Assembly (NCBI RefSeq): GCF_030384665.1
Contig: NC_083673.1
Span: 3,481,501-3,545,500 of the forward strand
Reading direction: 5' to 3'
Origin: Lodderomyces elongisporus
Lineage: Eukaryota; Ascomycota; Pichiomycetes; Serinales; Debaryomycetaceae
DNA: 64,000 nt
Below the pieces are notes generated by a model. It was not told the DNA's origin. It did not search any database and was given only the letters and a program-made list of their open reading frames with translations. Positions 18,058 through 29,008 of the stretch are shown piece by piece. A program made the position numbers and the translations under genes. Every line of letters starts with the position of its first letter. Positions within the stretch are counted from its first letter, which is position 1.

Positions 18058-18740
18058 TGTAGCTGTTGTTGTTGTTGTTAATGTTGTTAATGTTGTTCTA
18101 GTTGATATCTATGATTATGAAACAATTTCTTGTGAATATTGTTTAGCCTTTTTTTGGTTTAGCTACGATTTAACAAGAACTGTTACAATGATGTATAGTT
18201 TGAAAAGATAAAGAGGAAAAAAAAAAGGGAATAAACAAACTTGATGTTCTTTGGAAAGGAAATTGATGGACTATTTATAATTCTGGAGAGCCGTTATTAA
18301 ATTTGTGATTAACGATTGATGATCGATTCGTGATAACGGTATCGCATATCAGAAGTCAAAAACTCAAAACTTGATAATAATATAATCATTTCAATTCACT
18401 CTTTTTTTTCCGATTGCATATCCCATTGCAATCTTATTGGTATATACCCAATCTATGATATTGATAAAGAATTTAGGAAGGAGGGAAAGAAAAAAACAGG
18501 TATAGAATACCTGTATTAGTGTTGTGGGGGGGCTTAATGTGTGTGTATTCCCCTCACGTACGATTGTGTATTTCTATTTTTGTTCTACTTTTTTTATTTT
18601 TAATATTCGTTTGGTTTTTGCGCGGGTATCACTTCCCAAATGAGCTAATTCACGCGCGGATAATTGCATTTGATAAAAGATATTCCTTACCCAAAGCGGT
18701 AAGCAGGTGCGCGCTACATTCAAAAGCTATTTTTACAATG

Positions 18741-18844
18741 CTACTACTACTACTACTACTACCATTACTACTACTACTACTACCATTACTACTACTACTA
18801 CTACCATTATACTACTACTACTACCATTATACTACTACTACTAG
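18741..18844 (+). repeat. CTA/ACTACTACC trinucleotide minisatellite
   Basis: Blocks of (CTA)n separated by CCATTA or CCATTATA repeat about four times over 104 bp. It is non-coding: the open frames across it are only poly-Leu/Tyr/Thr translations. Confidence 0.95.
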
Positions 18845-19217
18845 ACCAACGATAAATAGTGGCTGTATTAGGTGAAAAGAAAATAAAAGAACTAGAGACT
18901 GAAGAAGACATCACATTTGTGTAGATTCCAACTAGTAGAAAATAACCAGTAAAGAGAGATACTTTTCTTTCTGGTGAAGATAAAGTCAATTATAAAAAAA
19001 AATAGACCAATTTAAGAAAAAAATAATATAGCGAGAAGAGGTGGTGCATGGAGATTGAGATCCTATACTTAGTAAACATAAGACGAATCTGCTAATCTCT
19101 ATTGTATAAATTTTTCAATTTTTTTTTTGATTAGTAACGGTGGATGGATTGGAAGGGTCTGGTTAAAGCACAATTAATGTGTTTTTTTATATCATGTTGT
19201 GTAAGGTGTATCTGTGT

Positions 19218-19223
19218 CACGTG
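19218..19223. promoter_or_regulatory. CACGTG site
   Basis: A single GTCACGTGAG site lies between the AMO1 promoter and the 3' end of the gene at 19663. It is about 1.16 kb upstream of AMO1, so its target is uncertain. Confidence 0.3.
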
Positions 19224-19662
19224 AGATCATTGGTATTTAATGTTTCATTGGCATAAATCATACACGTCTTACCAATGAATAAATAGATGTAGTGTTATGA
19301 GAAAATAAGGAAAGGCAAGATTTAATTGGCAATCACCAGGAAAATTGAAGGGAGAAGAATTAAGAATGTAAAATTTTCAATTTCGAGAATTTATTTACAC
19401 TAGCTCAAGAAACTGTTAAGAAGAAGATACGTGAGGCTAAACAATGCTTTGGTAATAACAATGTTTTAGAGCAAAAAATCTCTACTATTCAAACAATTAA
19501 TCAAAAGGTAAAAAAAGAAAATAAAAAACAACCAAAGAAACAAACAAACAACCAATAAAAGTTAAACAGGAGAAAATGGGGGATCTCATTTGTATTAAAT
19601 TATTCATTATATTGAAATTGGTATATACATTCATCTTTGATGGGACCAAAAAGCTTCTTGTA

Positions 19663-20343
19663 TTATACTGCACAATCGTTTTGTCCTCTCCGATTATAAA
19701 TATAGGTTAGAACCAAGGGTATCATGACATAGGCAAACAAATTTAGGACACTCCAACAATTAATCAGGATGATTTCCACCATTGCCAAGCTTTGTTGGAT
19801 ATTCTCCATACTCAAATCATGATTGATAATCACAGAGGTTAGGAGTGTAAGAGGTGTGGATTTGTTCATGCCGAGTTGTTCGATATTGACAATTGTCTGC
19901 TTTGCAAGTGACAAAAGACCAGCAGAAATGAGAACTAGACTCAACTGGTAGTATTGTAGAAGTCTCATGGTCAACTCCAAAAAATCTGACCTTTTGTTCT
20001 GCAGCTTTTCATCAAAAAAGTCATTAGTGTTGTTGCTGTAGTTGTTGTTGTTATCGTTATTGCTGTCGTTAATAGTGTTGTAGTTGGTAGGATTGGGTGG
20101 TTTTAGTGAAAAGTAAGATAATATTGTCGATGTGATGGCAATGAGTGCAATTTGAAAATCTGGTAATGGAACTGAAACGAGTAGAGTGATGGAGATGTTC
20201 CATACTGAAAGCACAAAAAGCTTAAAGTCACGTAAATTGTATATTAGGAGCATCGATGAGATTATGACATTGACGTATAGGTATGGGTAGATGGTGATTC
20301 CTTCAAGGAGATGTTCCCCAACATTTGCAGCTAGCGACGCCAT
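19663..20343 (-). CDS. Small multispan membrane protein, function not recognised
   Basis: The protein has 226 residues with hydrophobic segments at about 14-37, 40-80 (one long or two short spans), 129-150 and 183-217. A hydrophilic Asn-rich loop (about 85-120, an interrupted AAC/AAT repeat) lies in the middle. The last segment is followed by a short basic tail (YNRRGQNDCAV). There is no cleavable signal and no motif I can name. The single Asn-rich insert inside an otherwise well-formed membrane protein, and codon use like its neighbours, argue that it is a real gene. An ER or vacuolar location is possible but is a guess. Confidence 0.6.
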   Translation of the reverse strand: MASLAANVGEHLLEGITIYPYLYVNVIISSMLLIYNLRDFKLFVLSVWNISITLLVSVPLPDFQIALIAITSTILSYFSLKPPNPTNYNTINDSNNDNNNNYSNNTNDFFDEKLQNKRSDFLELTMRLLQYYQLSLVLISAGLLSLAKQTIVNIEQLGMNKSTPLTLLTSVIINHDLSMENIQQSLAMVEIILINCWSVLNLFAYVMIPLVLTYIYNRRGQNDCAV

Positions 20344-20535
20344 CTTTTTTTTTGGATTCTTTGCAAAAAGACAATTAATGTGAGTGAACTAACAAATTCT
20401 TAAACAAACAAATGAAATAAAAAAAAGAACAAAGGGGAAACAAAAGAGCAAAACAAGTATGGCCAGGGAGGAAGCAAACGGCAGCTATGGAGTAGAGTAT
20501 AGCTTGGTTTGGGAAAAGTTATGGAAATAGACCAT

Positions 20536-20537
<2 letters not shown>

Positions 20538-20569
<32 letters not shown>
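20538..20569. repeat. (TA)n microsatellite
   Basis: An uninterrupted alternating TA run of 32 bp, about 195 bp upstream of the start of the membrane-protein gene. Confidence 0.95.
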
Positions 20570-20571
<2 letters not shown>

Positions 20572-21774
20572 GAAGCTGCATGTACAAACTGTTCTCTTTC
20601 CACGGAATTGAGATTGATGATTGAAATAGGAATAAGGTACAATAAGTGAGTAATAAGTAAGCAATAAGAAAGCAACCGATATAGTTCCAATGTTTGGTTT
20701 TGGGTCATCACTTGTTTTTGTGCTTAATTGAATATATTTACATACCGACCGTATGCAGTTAACATATGATACAGATGGACGGGACGGGATAGGGTGTGAC
20801 ATAATTCGGGGCACACGGTGCTTAACCGTTTTTAGAGTGAGAGGTTTTTTTCATTGCATTTCAAATTATATATTTTTTGTATATATTTTAGGTACCAAGA
20901 TGTTGCTATTGTGTGAGTCTGGACTATTGAAATGGGTTGACCATCATCTAGAACAAGCGATATTAAATAACGCCGATCCTCATTCCTTCTTCCTATTTCC
21001 TCTTTCCTTCTTCTGTTCTGTTCTCTTATGTTCTGTTCTGCTCTGTTCTACTCTCTTATTATCTCCTCTGTTGCTCCTTCCATCACCACTATTATCATAT
21101 GCACAAAAAAAATCTTGCCATAACTAAAAAATCTTTCTGGTAGCACAGCATAGCATACTCATCCACTACTCTTTTACACTTTGACTAATTTAAAACTCTA
21201 CTAAGGAAGTATACGAGTTCTACTAAGCAATCCTAAACTTATCCCACTTACTAATGCTCATAACCTTTCCTGCTCTTCTCTTTATTCTTTTTCTATTAAT
21301 TTTTTTGAAGAGAACGGAAAACAAATAGAGAACAAAAACTTGAACAAGGAAAGGAAAAGGAAAAGGAAAAGGAAAGGAAGAAGTGAAAAAAAAAAAAAAA
21401 AAAGTTAAAGCGTTGGTAATAATAGCGCACGTTTAGCGTCTATTTATGATGTACACTATTAATGTACATTGTACTCTACATCTATATATATATATAAAGA
21501 ATAAAATCACATAGTGGAACCGGCTCAAATATTGTCATTCTAAGTTTGCAATTTTTTTTTTTTTATCTTTCCAGATGAGCCGAACTTTCCAAATTTTACT
21601 TACTCCCTCCCCCTTCCCCTACCATTTCCCACTTCCCACTTCCCACTTTCCAACGCGTCACATCTTCCATATTATCCTTTCACAATTTGGTTTGTAATTT
21701 TTCTTTTTATAAGTGTTTTTTTTTTTGCCTTTCTCTCTATTCATACTTTAAACCCTCAGTTGCTGGGAAACAGG

Positions 21775-21785
21775 GCTGACTCAGC
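21775..21785. promoter_or_regulatory. GCTGACTCAGC palindrome (Gcn4/AP-1-type bZIP site)
   Basis: A perfect 11-bp odd-centred palindrome contains TGACTCA, the consensus for Gcn4 and AP-1-like bZIP dimers. It lies inside a wider imperfect inverted repeat, GTTGCTG … CAGCAAC. It is about 1.4 kb from the nearest coding start, so no target is obvious. Confidence 0.45.
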
Positions 21786-22948
21786 AACTTTAACAAATAT
21801 GTACACACATCAAGCACCACATGTATTTGCCTTACCCTGGTGGCTCAAAGAATGAAAAACAAAAATTTAAACAAAAAAAAATTAGAATTAAAATATCAAG
21901 AAAGAGAAACAAACAAAGGAATGCAAAGAACGAGGTACAAAGTACAAAGGTACACAGATTACTAATGATAGTCTCCATATTAATAGTAAATTCAACCCAC
22001 CACCACCACAACCTTCATTTATCCTATTTGATGGGAAAAGAAAAATATATTTGGTAAAAAGGTTATTCTCGGACAAATCGCTATTTGACACAATTGTCGG
22101 TAGTCCGTCTCGGCCAAATTGGGAAGCTTAATTAGTAATACACTCTTCTAAAGCGCAACATGAAATTACTTTATTTTTTTTGTGCTCTCTTTTCTCTCTC
22201 TCATTTCTCTTCCCTCTCACTTTAATTTAATTTGATTCAAGTGCACTATTTTAATTTTTTTACAGGACATAAAAAGTAAATTGTAGTAGAACATGGAAGA
22301 GAGAGAGAGAGAGAGAGAGAGAAAAAAAAAAATATAAAAAGAGGAAGGAAAAATGCAGAAAGAGGCCACAAAATCAGTGTCGGGTGCAAAACTGGAATTT
22401 AGTAAATGAATCGAGACTCATTTGATCAATGACGAATCAAGTTTCTTCTATACCTTGTGGTTATTATTCCATTTCAACGCGTCTCATCTCTATCTCTCAT
22501 CATATTTTCTTTCTTTTTAAGGAAAAAACTTTAAAGAAGGTTTAAAAAGAAGTAGTTTATATCGATTATTTTTATTTATTTTTTTCATGTTCTCAGTAAT
22601 CAATATAGTTTGAAGAGTTTGATACAAGGTTTTCTTTTGCGATTTTAAAGCAAATGGTTAATGTCTAAAATAAACTAAATTTTAATTTAGAAATCATTGT
22701 TGATATATATTTGTTACAAATTATTCTAAAAATGTTTCAACTTGAAAAAATTCCTATTGATCCTTTTTTTCTTTCTTTTTTTATTAACTATTTCTTCCAA
22801 TGGACAACATGTTCCACCTCTATCTAACAAACTTAGAAAGTGAATAATTTTACAACCGTGAAGAGTGTGTCAACATCTATATAAAAATAAAAGTGCCTTT
22901 CAAATGCTTGTTTTACCATTTTATCAAATAAATGGTGAACAAAATAAT

Positions 22949-22989
22949 CACGTGACCAAAATATTCAATATATTAATCTTAGTCACGTG
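22949..22989. promoter_or_regulatory. Orphan pair of CACGTG sites
   Basis: CACGTG occurs at 22949-22954 (TCACGTGACC) and 22984-22989 (GTCACGTGCA), 35 bp apart. They sit about 240-280 bp downstream of the EFT2 stop and 2.6 kb from the nearest annotated start. Both are shaped like Cbf1/bHLH sites. Confidence 0.4.
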
Positions 22990-23081
22990 CAGATATAGCG
23001 TATTCATCTACTCTAACAGTTACCACCAAATTTCCTCTCCAATCTACAGAAACAAAAAACTACACATTACTACTCTTTCTG

Positions 23082-23112
<31 letters not shown>

Positions 23113-23228
23113 TTAAATAAATTTTTTTTAGATAAGATACTTTATTTGATAATAATAATGAAAAAAAATATAACAAGACCAAGTATATAGCTATATACCA
23201 ATTGCTAGCGACCTATTACTAGGCACAT

Positions 23229-26185
23229 CTACAATTTGTCATAGTATTCTTCGTAACCTGGAACTTCAGGTTTCAAACCTTGTCTTTCTCTCTTCTCCTT
23301 AACAACCAAACCTGGCTTGGTTGATGGGTCCTTAACGTCACCGTTCAAGACTGACCAGTGGTCAAAGATCAATTGTGGGAAAGCTTGACCACCAGTAGCT
23401 TGTCTCAATTCACCAGTGAAACCAAATGATTCATTGACTGGCAAGTAAGCCTTAACGGTGAACAATGGAGTACCTGGTCTTTGCTCTTCAGAGATAACTT
23501 GACCTCTCTTCTTGTTCAAGACTGAGTAGATACCACCAATGGCGTTTTCTGGACATTGGATTTCAACCAAGAAGATTGGTTCTTGGATAGCTGGCTCAGC
23601 CAACAACATAGAAGCGTAGGTAGCTCTTCTCATGGTTGGGATGATTTGACCACCACCTCTGTGGATAGCATCAGCGTGCAAAGTAACATCCAAAATGTTG
23701 ATTCTAACGGATCTAACATTTTCACCAAAGATTGGACCTTCCTTGGTAGCCCATTGGAAAGCAGCAACAACTGAATCCTTGATTTCGTTCAAGTATTGAA
23801 CAGCCTTAGTTTGGTCAACAACCAAGTTAGGACCGTTACCATCTGGACCGAAACACCAAATCTTTCTGGCGTCAGTGACATCCCAACCGTGCTTGTCAGC
23901 CAAGATTCTGGCTCTAGCCTTGAAATCATCTCTTGGGTTGATGATACCGTTTTCAATGTCCAAGGAGACTTCCTCGTCAATTGGTTGAGCCTTAACGTAA
24001 ATTCTGTTATGCTTGTTTGGTGACTTGGACAAAGCAACCATTGATGATTCACCCTCAACAGTTTCTCTGTAAGCAACAACTGGTGGAGAAACCTTGATTG
24101 GAATACCAGCGTGGTCATTCTCCAAATCTTGCAAACAAATTTCCAAGTGCAATTCACCGGTAGCAGCAACAATGTGCTCACCAGACTCGGACATAGAGGT
24201 CAAGACACATGGGTCGGATTTGGACAATCTCTTCAAACCTTCAACCAATTTTGGCAAATCGTTAGCATTCTTAACTTCAACAGCAACTTGCACAACTGGG
24301 GAGACTGAGAATTTCATAACCTTCATGTTGTGAGCAGCTTCGTTAGTGGTCAAGGTACCTGATTTCAACAAGAATTGATCAATACCAACCAAACCAACAA
24401 TGTTACCAGCTGGACAGTCGTCAATTTGTTCAACTTTACCACCCATCATCAAAACAGTTCTTTGGATAGATTTCAAGAACAAGTCATCCTTCTTACCAAC
24501 TTGGTAGTTTGGACCTTGGATTCTAACCTTTTGACCGGACTTAACGGTACCGGCAAAGACTCTTCCGAAAGCGTAGAATCTACCCTTATCAGATGTAGGA
24601 ACCATCTTGGAGACGTACAACATCAAGTCAGCGGTTGGGTCACAGTTTCTGATAGCGTTACAGAATTGATCGTCTGATGGACCTTCGTACAAAGTCTCAG
24701 CTCTGTATTTTTGAGCAGTGACTGGGGATGGCAAGTGCAAGACAATCATTTCCAACAAAGCATCAGCAGCTGGCAAGAATTTTCTCATAACAACCTTCAA
24801 CAAAGCCTTACCTTCCAATTCTTTTTCATCAGCCTTCAAGGAGATTTCCAATTTCTCCAACAAAGTTGGGATTTCATCCTTCTTGAAGTTCATGATGGCA
24901 GCGAATAATCTAAAGATTGGGTCCAAGACGAACATGTTGAAAGCTCTCTCCAATGGCTTTCCATCAGCATCCTTGTCCTTGTTGGTCCATTTCTTGGTCT
25001 TTGGGTTGAAGTAAGAGTCACCCCACAATCTCTCCATCATCTTTGATCTGTCAACACCAAACTTCTTGGAGTACTTGGTGGCAAATTGTCTGACAGTGAA
25101 GGCCCAACCGTGCAAACCGGAACCAAAAGCAACGGTACCTCTGTCTGGGAAGACTTGACAGTCACCCAAGACTGGGTCAACATAAGTAGAGATGATGACG
25201 TTGACGGACTCAACAGTTCTGGAGAAAGATTGGTACAAATCTTCCTTGGTGACTTGCAATTCCAACAAAGCTCTGTCAACCTTGTTAATGATGACAACTG
25301 GCTTAATTCTTTCACCCAAAGCTTGTCTCAACACAGTTTCGGTTTGGACACAGACACCTTCAACAGTGTCAACGACAACCAAAGCACCATCAGTGACTCT
25401 CAAAGCAGCAGTGACTTCTGATGAGAAATCAACGTGACCTGGTGAATCAATCAAGTTAATCAAGAATGAGTTACCGTCGGTCTTTTGCTTGATGTCCTTG
25501 ACATCTTCGTCAGACATTGAAGCGTACAATGAGATAGCAGTGGATTTAATGGTAATACCTCTTTCTTGTTCATCCTTTCTGGTATCCATAAATCTGGCTT
25601 CACCAGCCTTACCAGCGGAAATAATACCAGCCTTTTGGACAAGGGAATCAGTCAAGGTGGATTTACCGTGATCGACGTGAGCAATGACGGACATGTTACG
25701 CACATTGGCGACCTTGTCCATCAAGTCACGGATTTGTTCAATAGTGAAAGCAACTAAAAAAAAAAGAAAAAAGTTTGTTAGTATATTAGGTTCATTCAAA
25801 TCCGTAATTCTACATCGTCAAACAGGCAAAAAAAAATAGGTAAAAAACGTGGCCAAATTCATTCTTCTTATTCAAGTTCCATTCAAATATGAAAAATGAT
25901 GGAAATGCAAAACTATATTAAATTAATGAATGAAAAAAAAAAGAAGGAAAAAGGCAAGAAGGATTAGCAGTACTCAATTTCAATGCATTAGAAACAAAAC
26001 CAAAGGATATCAAGATGCAATTTGGAAGAAAAGAATGAAAAAGGAAAAAGAAAAAAGAAAACGTAAATTAATATTAATCAATCTTTTGTTCTTCCTTTGC
26101 TCCTTAATATGTAATTCTCTTTTTCCTTTTAAGTATCTATCTCTGCCATAGTCTAACAATGATTGAAGTATTTGAACATACCCAT
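23229..26185 (-). CDS. EFT2: Translation elongation factor 2 (eEF2), gene with one intron
   Basis: Joining exon 2 (23229-25753) to a 4-nt coding exon 1 (26182-26185, ATGG) gives exactly 842 residues, the standard eEF2 length, starting [15 protein letters not shown]. eEF2 is the GTPase that moves tRNA-mRNA through the ribosome. The G1 loop AHVDHGKST, the NKVD specificity motif and the diphthamide histidine His699 in [11 protein letters not shown] are all present. An unspliced reading from 25799 would replace the N-terminus with an unrelated stretch containing intron sequence. Codon use is strongly biased, as expected for a highly expressed gene, and this is why many long spurious frames appear on the opposite strand. 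Confidence 0.97.
25754..26181 (-). other. EFT2: Spliceosomal intron of EFT2 (428 nt)
   Basis: On the minus strand the donor GTATGT begins at 26181, right after ATGG. The branch site TACTAAC is at 25783-25777, followed by a T-rich tract and the acceptor TAG ending at 25754, 23 nt beyond the branch site. Removing it restores the eEF2 N-terminus. I see no convincing C/D or H/ACA snoRNA inside. Confidence 0.95.
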
Positions 26186-26874
26186 CTTGTTGTTGTTGTT
26201 GTTGTATGAATCTGTTAAATCCAATGGAAAACCAAGAAAGGAGAGGAGGAGAAAAGTCTGAAAAAATTTTTTTTTTACTAATGAGGTTGAGATATTGCAA
26301 GCCTTTTGGATTTTTCTTTTTTTTTTTGCTCTCGCACTCAGTTTAGGAGACAGACAAAGAAAGAGAGAGGGCGAGAAAGAGAGAGAGAAAGGGAATGAGT
26401 GATTAGTACTGAGGCAAAAAAAAAAAAAAAAAAAAAAGAGATAACCAACATAGTAAAGCAAAGAGATTCGTAGAGAGAGAGAGAGAAGAGGGGGGATGAG
26501 TGGAGAGGCGTCAACACCCAAAAAATAAAACAAAAAATTAAAGGAAAGGCAAGAGAGAGAGAGAGGGGGGGTAAAGGGAGAGGAAAATAGTGGTGGGCAT
26601 CATATGGTAGTGCGAACAACACAACAACCAACAAGTGACATGATACATTATACACGACCGTATAGATGAATTTGGTTGTCATTATTTCAAGAGATACAAG
26701 TGTCGTGAAAGAAAAATAGAGCACAAGCACGACATTGATAAGTTGGAAAATTTATTTGCAACATAATTTGATACAGTTGATAAGTAACTAGTAGGCTAGT
26801 TTTTTTTCTCTAAATATATATATATTTATATAATTATACATATTTTTTTGCAAGAAATATACAGTTGTGGATTG
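26186..26874. other. Intergenic: divergent EFT2/ADE8 promoter
   Basis: About 690 bp containing strong purine-rich tracts on the plus strand (GA runs at 26355-26395, 26474-26492 and 26550-26570), a long A tract at 26417-26438, and a TATA-rich stretch (26814-26845) just before ADE8. No gene is seen. Poly(dA) and GA tracts like these are common nucleosome-excluding elements in highly transcribed yeast promoters. Confidence 0.5.
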
Positions 26875-27546
26875 ATGGCTAGAATTACAGTACTTATTTC
26901 TGGTTCAGGGACCAATTTACAAGCGTTGCTAGATGCTCAGAAACAGGGTAAACTCAATCATGATATAACTCATGTGATCTCTTCCTCAGAGACAGCATAT
27001 GGTTTGATTCGTGCACAACAAAACTCTATTCCAACAACGACACATTTACTCAAGACATATTATAAAGGAATTCCCAAGGAGCAGACCAAAGAAAGACAAC
27101 AAAGGCGAGAACAATTCAACTTGGACTTGGCCAATTTGCTCATTTATGGATCAATTGAAGGTGAAACCGATCCAAAAGAAGGCTATATCAAACCCGATTT
27201 GATTGTATGTGCAGGATGGATGTTGATTCTTTCACCAACAATTTTGCAGCCTCTCGAAAAAGCAGGTATCACCATTATCAACTTACATCCGGCATTGCCT
27301 GGTGCCTTTGATGGAACTCACGCCATTGACCGATGTTGGAAAGCCGGTCAGGATGGCGAGATTACCAAAGGTGGAGTTATGATCCATAAAGTTATTGCCG
27401 AAGTCGACCGCGGAGAGCCTATTTTGGTAAAGGAAATAGATTTGATCAAAGGTGAGCCTTTGGAACAGTATGAGAAAAGGGTGCATGAAGTAGAGCATGT
27501 TGCTATTGTCGAAGGAACTAATATTGTACTCAACCAGTTGAAATAA
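26875..27546 (+). CDS. ADE8: Phosphoribosylglycinamide formyltransferase (GAR transformylase)
   Basis: The protein has 223 residues. It is a cytosolic enzyme of purine synthesis that transfers a formyl group from 10-formyl-THF to GAR (step 3). The N-terminus MARITVLISGSGTNLQALLDA is the family's phosphoribosyl-binding start. Catalytic residues lie in the INLHPALPGAFDG block (Asn136, His138), and GGVMIHKVIAEVDRGEPI is the conserved folate-binding and structural block. I chose ATG 26875: an in-frame upstream TTG at 26848 opens the frame further, but it is not a start codon in yeast and the extra residues do not match the family. An insert near residues 65-105 (KTYYKGIPKEQTKERQQRREQF) is typical of yeast Ade8. 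Confidence 0.95.
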   Translation: MARITVLISGSGTNLQALLDAQKQGKLNHDITHVISSSETAYGLIRAQQNSIPTTTHLLKTYYKGIPKEQTKERQQRREQFNLDLANLLIYGSIEGETDPKEGYIKPDLIVCAGWMLILSPTILQPLEKAGITIINLHPALPGAFDGTHAIDRCWKAGQDGEITKGGVMIHKVIAEVDRGEPILVKEIDLIKGEPLEQYEKRVHEVEHVAIVEGTNIVLNQLK

Positions 27547-27898
27547 ATATATTGAACAGCTTCAAAACCTCATTAATACTCAAGATTTTTGTTTAGTATC
27601 AAAATATGTAATATATCGCTAGCGTAGTCAAAAACCCTACAAAAAAGTAGAAAAAAAAAAGCAAGAGAAAAGAAAACAAAGAAAAGTTGAAAAATCAAAA
27701 TAAATCAAAATAAAGCTGTAAAAGTTGAAAAAGTTGAAGAACAGAAAAAGCTGAAAAACAGAGATAAATGAAAAATTCTATAGTGAATAACAAACTTTAA
27801 ACGTTTCATCACTCTCACTCAATTGTATCAAAAGTATGTATATTTATTAATGCGAGACAGTCGATATATCCATTTTTTCTTTTAAAAAGTTAAAAAAT
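27547..27898. other. Intergenic between convergent ADE8 and IDH2
   Basis: About 350 bp of A-rich DNA. On the plus strand there is a run of imperfect AAAAGTTGAA/AAAGCTGAA repeats (27685-27760). No gene is present. Confidence 0.5.
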
Positions 27899-29008
27899 CT
27901 ATAAGTTCTTAATGACTTCGTTAGTAAAGTGTGAAGTAGAAGCAGTACCTTTCAAGTCACCAGTTCTGTTTTCTGGGCCTGAAGCAATGGTCTTCAACAC
28001 AGCGTTTTGGATTCTGTCAGCATCTTCATTCAAAGACATGTGTCTCAACATCATACATGATGACAACAACAAGGCAGTTGGGTTGGCTTTACCTTGACCA
28101 GCGATATCTGGAGCTGAACCGTGGACGGCCTCGAAGATGGAAACCTTGTTACCCATGTTACCGGATGGGGTCAAACCCAAACCACCAATCAAACCTGAGG
28201 ACAAATCTGACATGATATCACCGTACAAGTTAGGCATAACCATAACAATGTCCTTGTATTGAGATGGGTCGGAAGTCAACTTCAATGAAGTGTTGTCCAA
28301 CAATTCAAAGTCCAATTTGACGTCTGGGTATTCTTGAGCAACTTCCTTAGCGGTGTTGACAAAAAGACCATCGGACAATTTCATAATGGAGGCCTTGTGA
28401 ACAACAAGAACGTGTGGCTTACCAATAGACTTGGCATACTCGAAAGCGTATCTGATAACCTTTTCAGAAGCTGGCTTGGTGATCAACTTGATGGATTGAA
28501 CAACACCTGGAACAATGGTGTGCTCGATACCAGAGTATTCACCTTCGGTGTTTTCTCTGATCAAAACGGTGTCGACATTGTCGTATGGGGTCTTGTAACC
28601 AACAATTGATTGACATGGTCTAACGTTGGCGAAAAGGTTAAAGGTTCTTCTCAATGTCAAGTTCATTGAGGTGTGACCCTTACCGACTGGTGTAGCCAAT
28701 GGACCTTTCAAAGCAACCAAGTTCTTGTTGACAGAGTCAACAGCTGGTTGTGGCAAGGTGGTCTTTCCGTCAATCAACAATGGAGTAACGTCAACTGGTT
28801 CCCAATCAATTGGAACATTAGCAGCAGCATAGATGTCCTTAACGGCCTGTGAGATTTCTGGACCAATACCGTCACCTTCAATCAATGTGACTGTGTATTT
28901 ACCGTTTGGACCTTTTTGACCGGTAAATTGACCGGCAATGTAGGATCTGGCCAAGAATGGGACAGAAGTGGTAAGCTTAACTGATGATCTAGAAACTTGT
29001 CTGAACAT
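27899..29008 (-). CDS. IDH2: NAD-dependent isocitrate dehydrogenase, catalytic subunit 2 (mitochondrial)
   Basis: The protein has 369 residues, the same length as yeast Idh2. A mitochondrial presequence (about 1-20, [20 protein letters not shown]) precedes the isopropylmalate/isocitrate dehydrogenase fold. [13 protein letters not shown] marks the N-terminal nucleotide region. [16 protein letters not shown] and the [15 protein letters not shown] block carry the metal and substrate residues. The passages [20 protein letters not shown] and [15 protein letters not shown] are near-identical to Idh2. Together with Idh1 it forms the octameric TCA-cycle enzyme, with Idh2 supplying the catalytic isocitrate/NAD site. 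The Idh2-like C-terminus separates it from Idh1 and from NADP-type Idp proteins. Confidence 0.93.
   Translation of the reverse strand: MFRQVSRSSVKLTTSVPFLARSYIAGQFTGQKGPNGKYTVTLIEGDGIGPEISQAVKDIYAAANVPIDWEPVDVTPLLIDGKTTLPQPAVDSVNKNLVALKGPLATPVGKGHTSMNLTLRRTFNLFANVRPCQSIVGYKTPYDNVDTVLIRENTEGEYSGIEHTIVPGVVQSIKLITKPASEKVIRYAFEYAKSIGKPHVLVVHKASIMKLSDGLFVNTAKEVAQEYPDVKLDFELLDNTSLKLTSDPSQYKDIVMVMPNLYGDIMSDLSSGLIGGLGLTPSGNMGNKVSIFEAVHGSAPDIAGQGKANPTALLLSSCMMLRHMSLNEDADRIQNAVLKTIASGPENRTGDLKGTASTSHFTNEVIKNL

Larger units (their letters stand above)
18058..19662. other. Intergenic upstream of AMO1, gene-free
   Basis: About 1.6 kb with no credible gene. The part next to AMO1 has a GTTGTT repeat (18065-18095) and a TATTTATAA TATA-like element near 18271, about 215 bp upstream of the start. 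A CTA trinucleotide minisatellite fills 18741-18844, a CACGTG site lies at 19218-19223, and many A tracts occur. The region also includes the 3' flank of the membrane-protein gene at 19663. A nitrogen-responsive promoter for AMO1 would be expected here, but I see no cluster of GATA sites strong enough to call. Confidence 0.5.
20344..23228. other. Large (2.9 kb) gene-free interval upstream of the 19663 gene and downstream of EFT2
   Basis: This is the longest interval without a credible gene in a gene-dense window. Contents: a TA run (20538-20569), an imperfect hairpin CATAC-cgacc-GTATG near 20741, and CT-rich low complexity (20990-21090). Also an A tract near 21388-21404, a bZIP-type palindrome (21775-21785), two ACGCGT sites (near 21652 and 22477), a GA run (22303-22322), a CACGTG pair (22949-22989) and a TC run (23080-23103). 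The short open frames are low-complexity and do not resemble proteins. A non-coding RNA is possible but I cannot identify one. Confidence 0.5.

Noticed and set aside
20400..21127. Three short open frames (minus and plus) in the interval before the 19663 gene
   Set aside because: They translate TA, CT and other low-complexity DNA (IYIYIY, LLLCSVLLCS) and overlap each other on opposite strands.
23556..25757. Many plus-strand open frames over EFT2
   Set aside because: They are antisense shadows produced by the strong codon bias of eEF2. None has its own family match.
26511..26524. AACACCCAAAA upstream of EFT2 as a Rap1 site
   Set aside because: The match to the Rap1 consensus is short, and CTG-clade yeasts mainly use other factors (Tbf1, Cbf1) at translation genes.
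26848..26874. Nine-residue N-terminal extension of ADE8
   Set aside because: The extended frame starts at TTG, which is not a yeast start codon. ATG 26875 gives the family's exact N-terminus.
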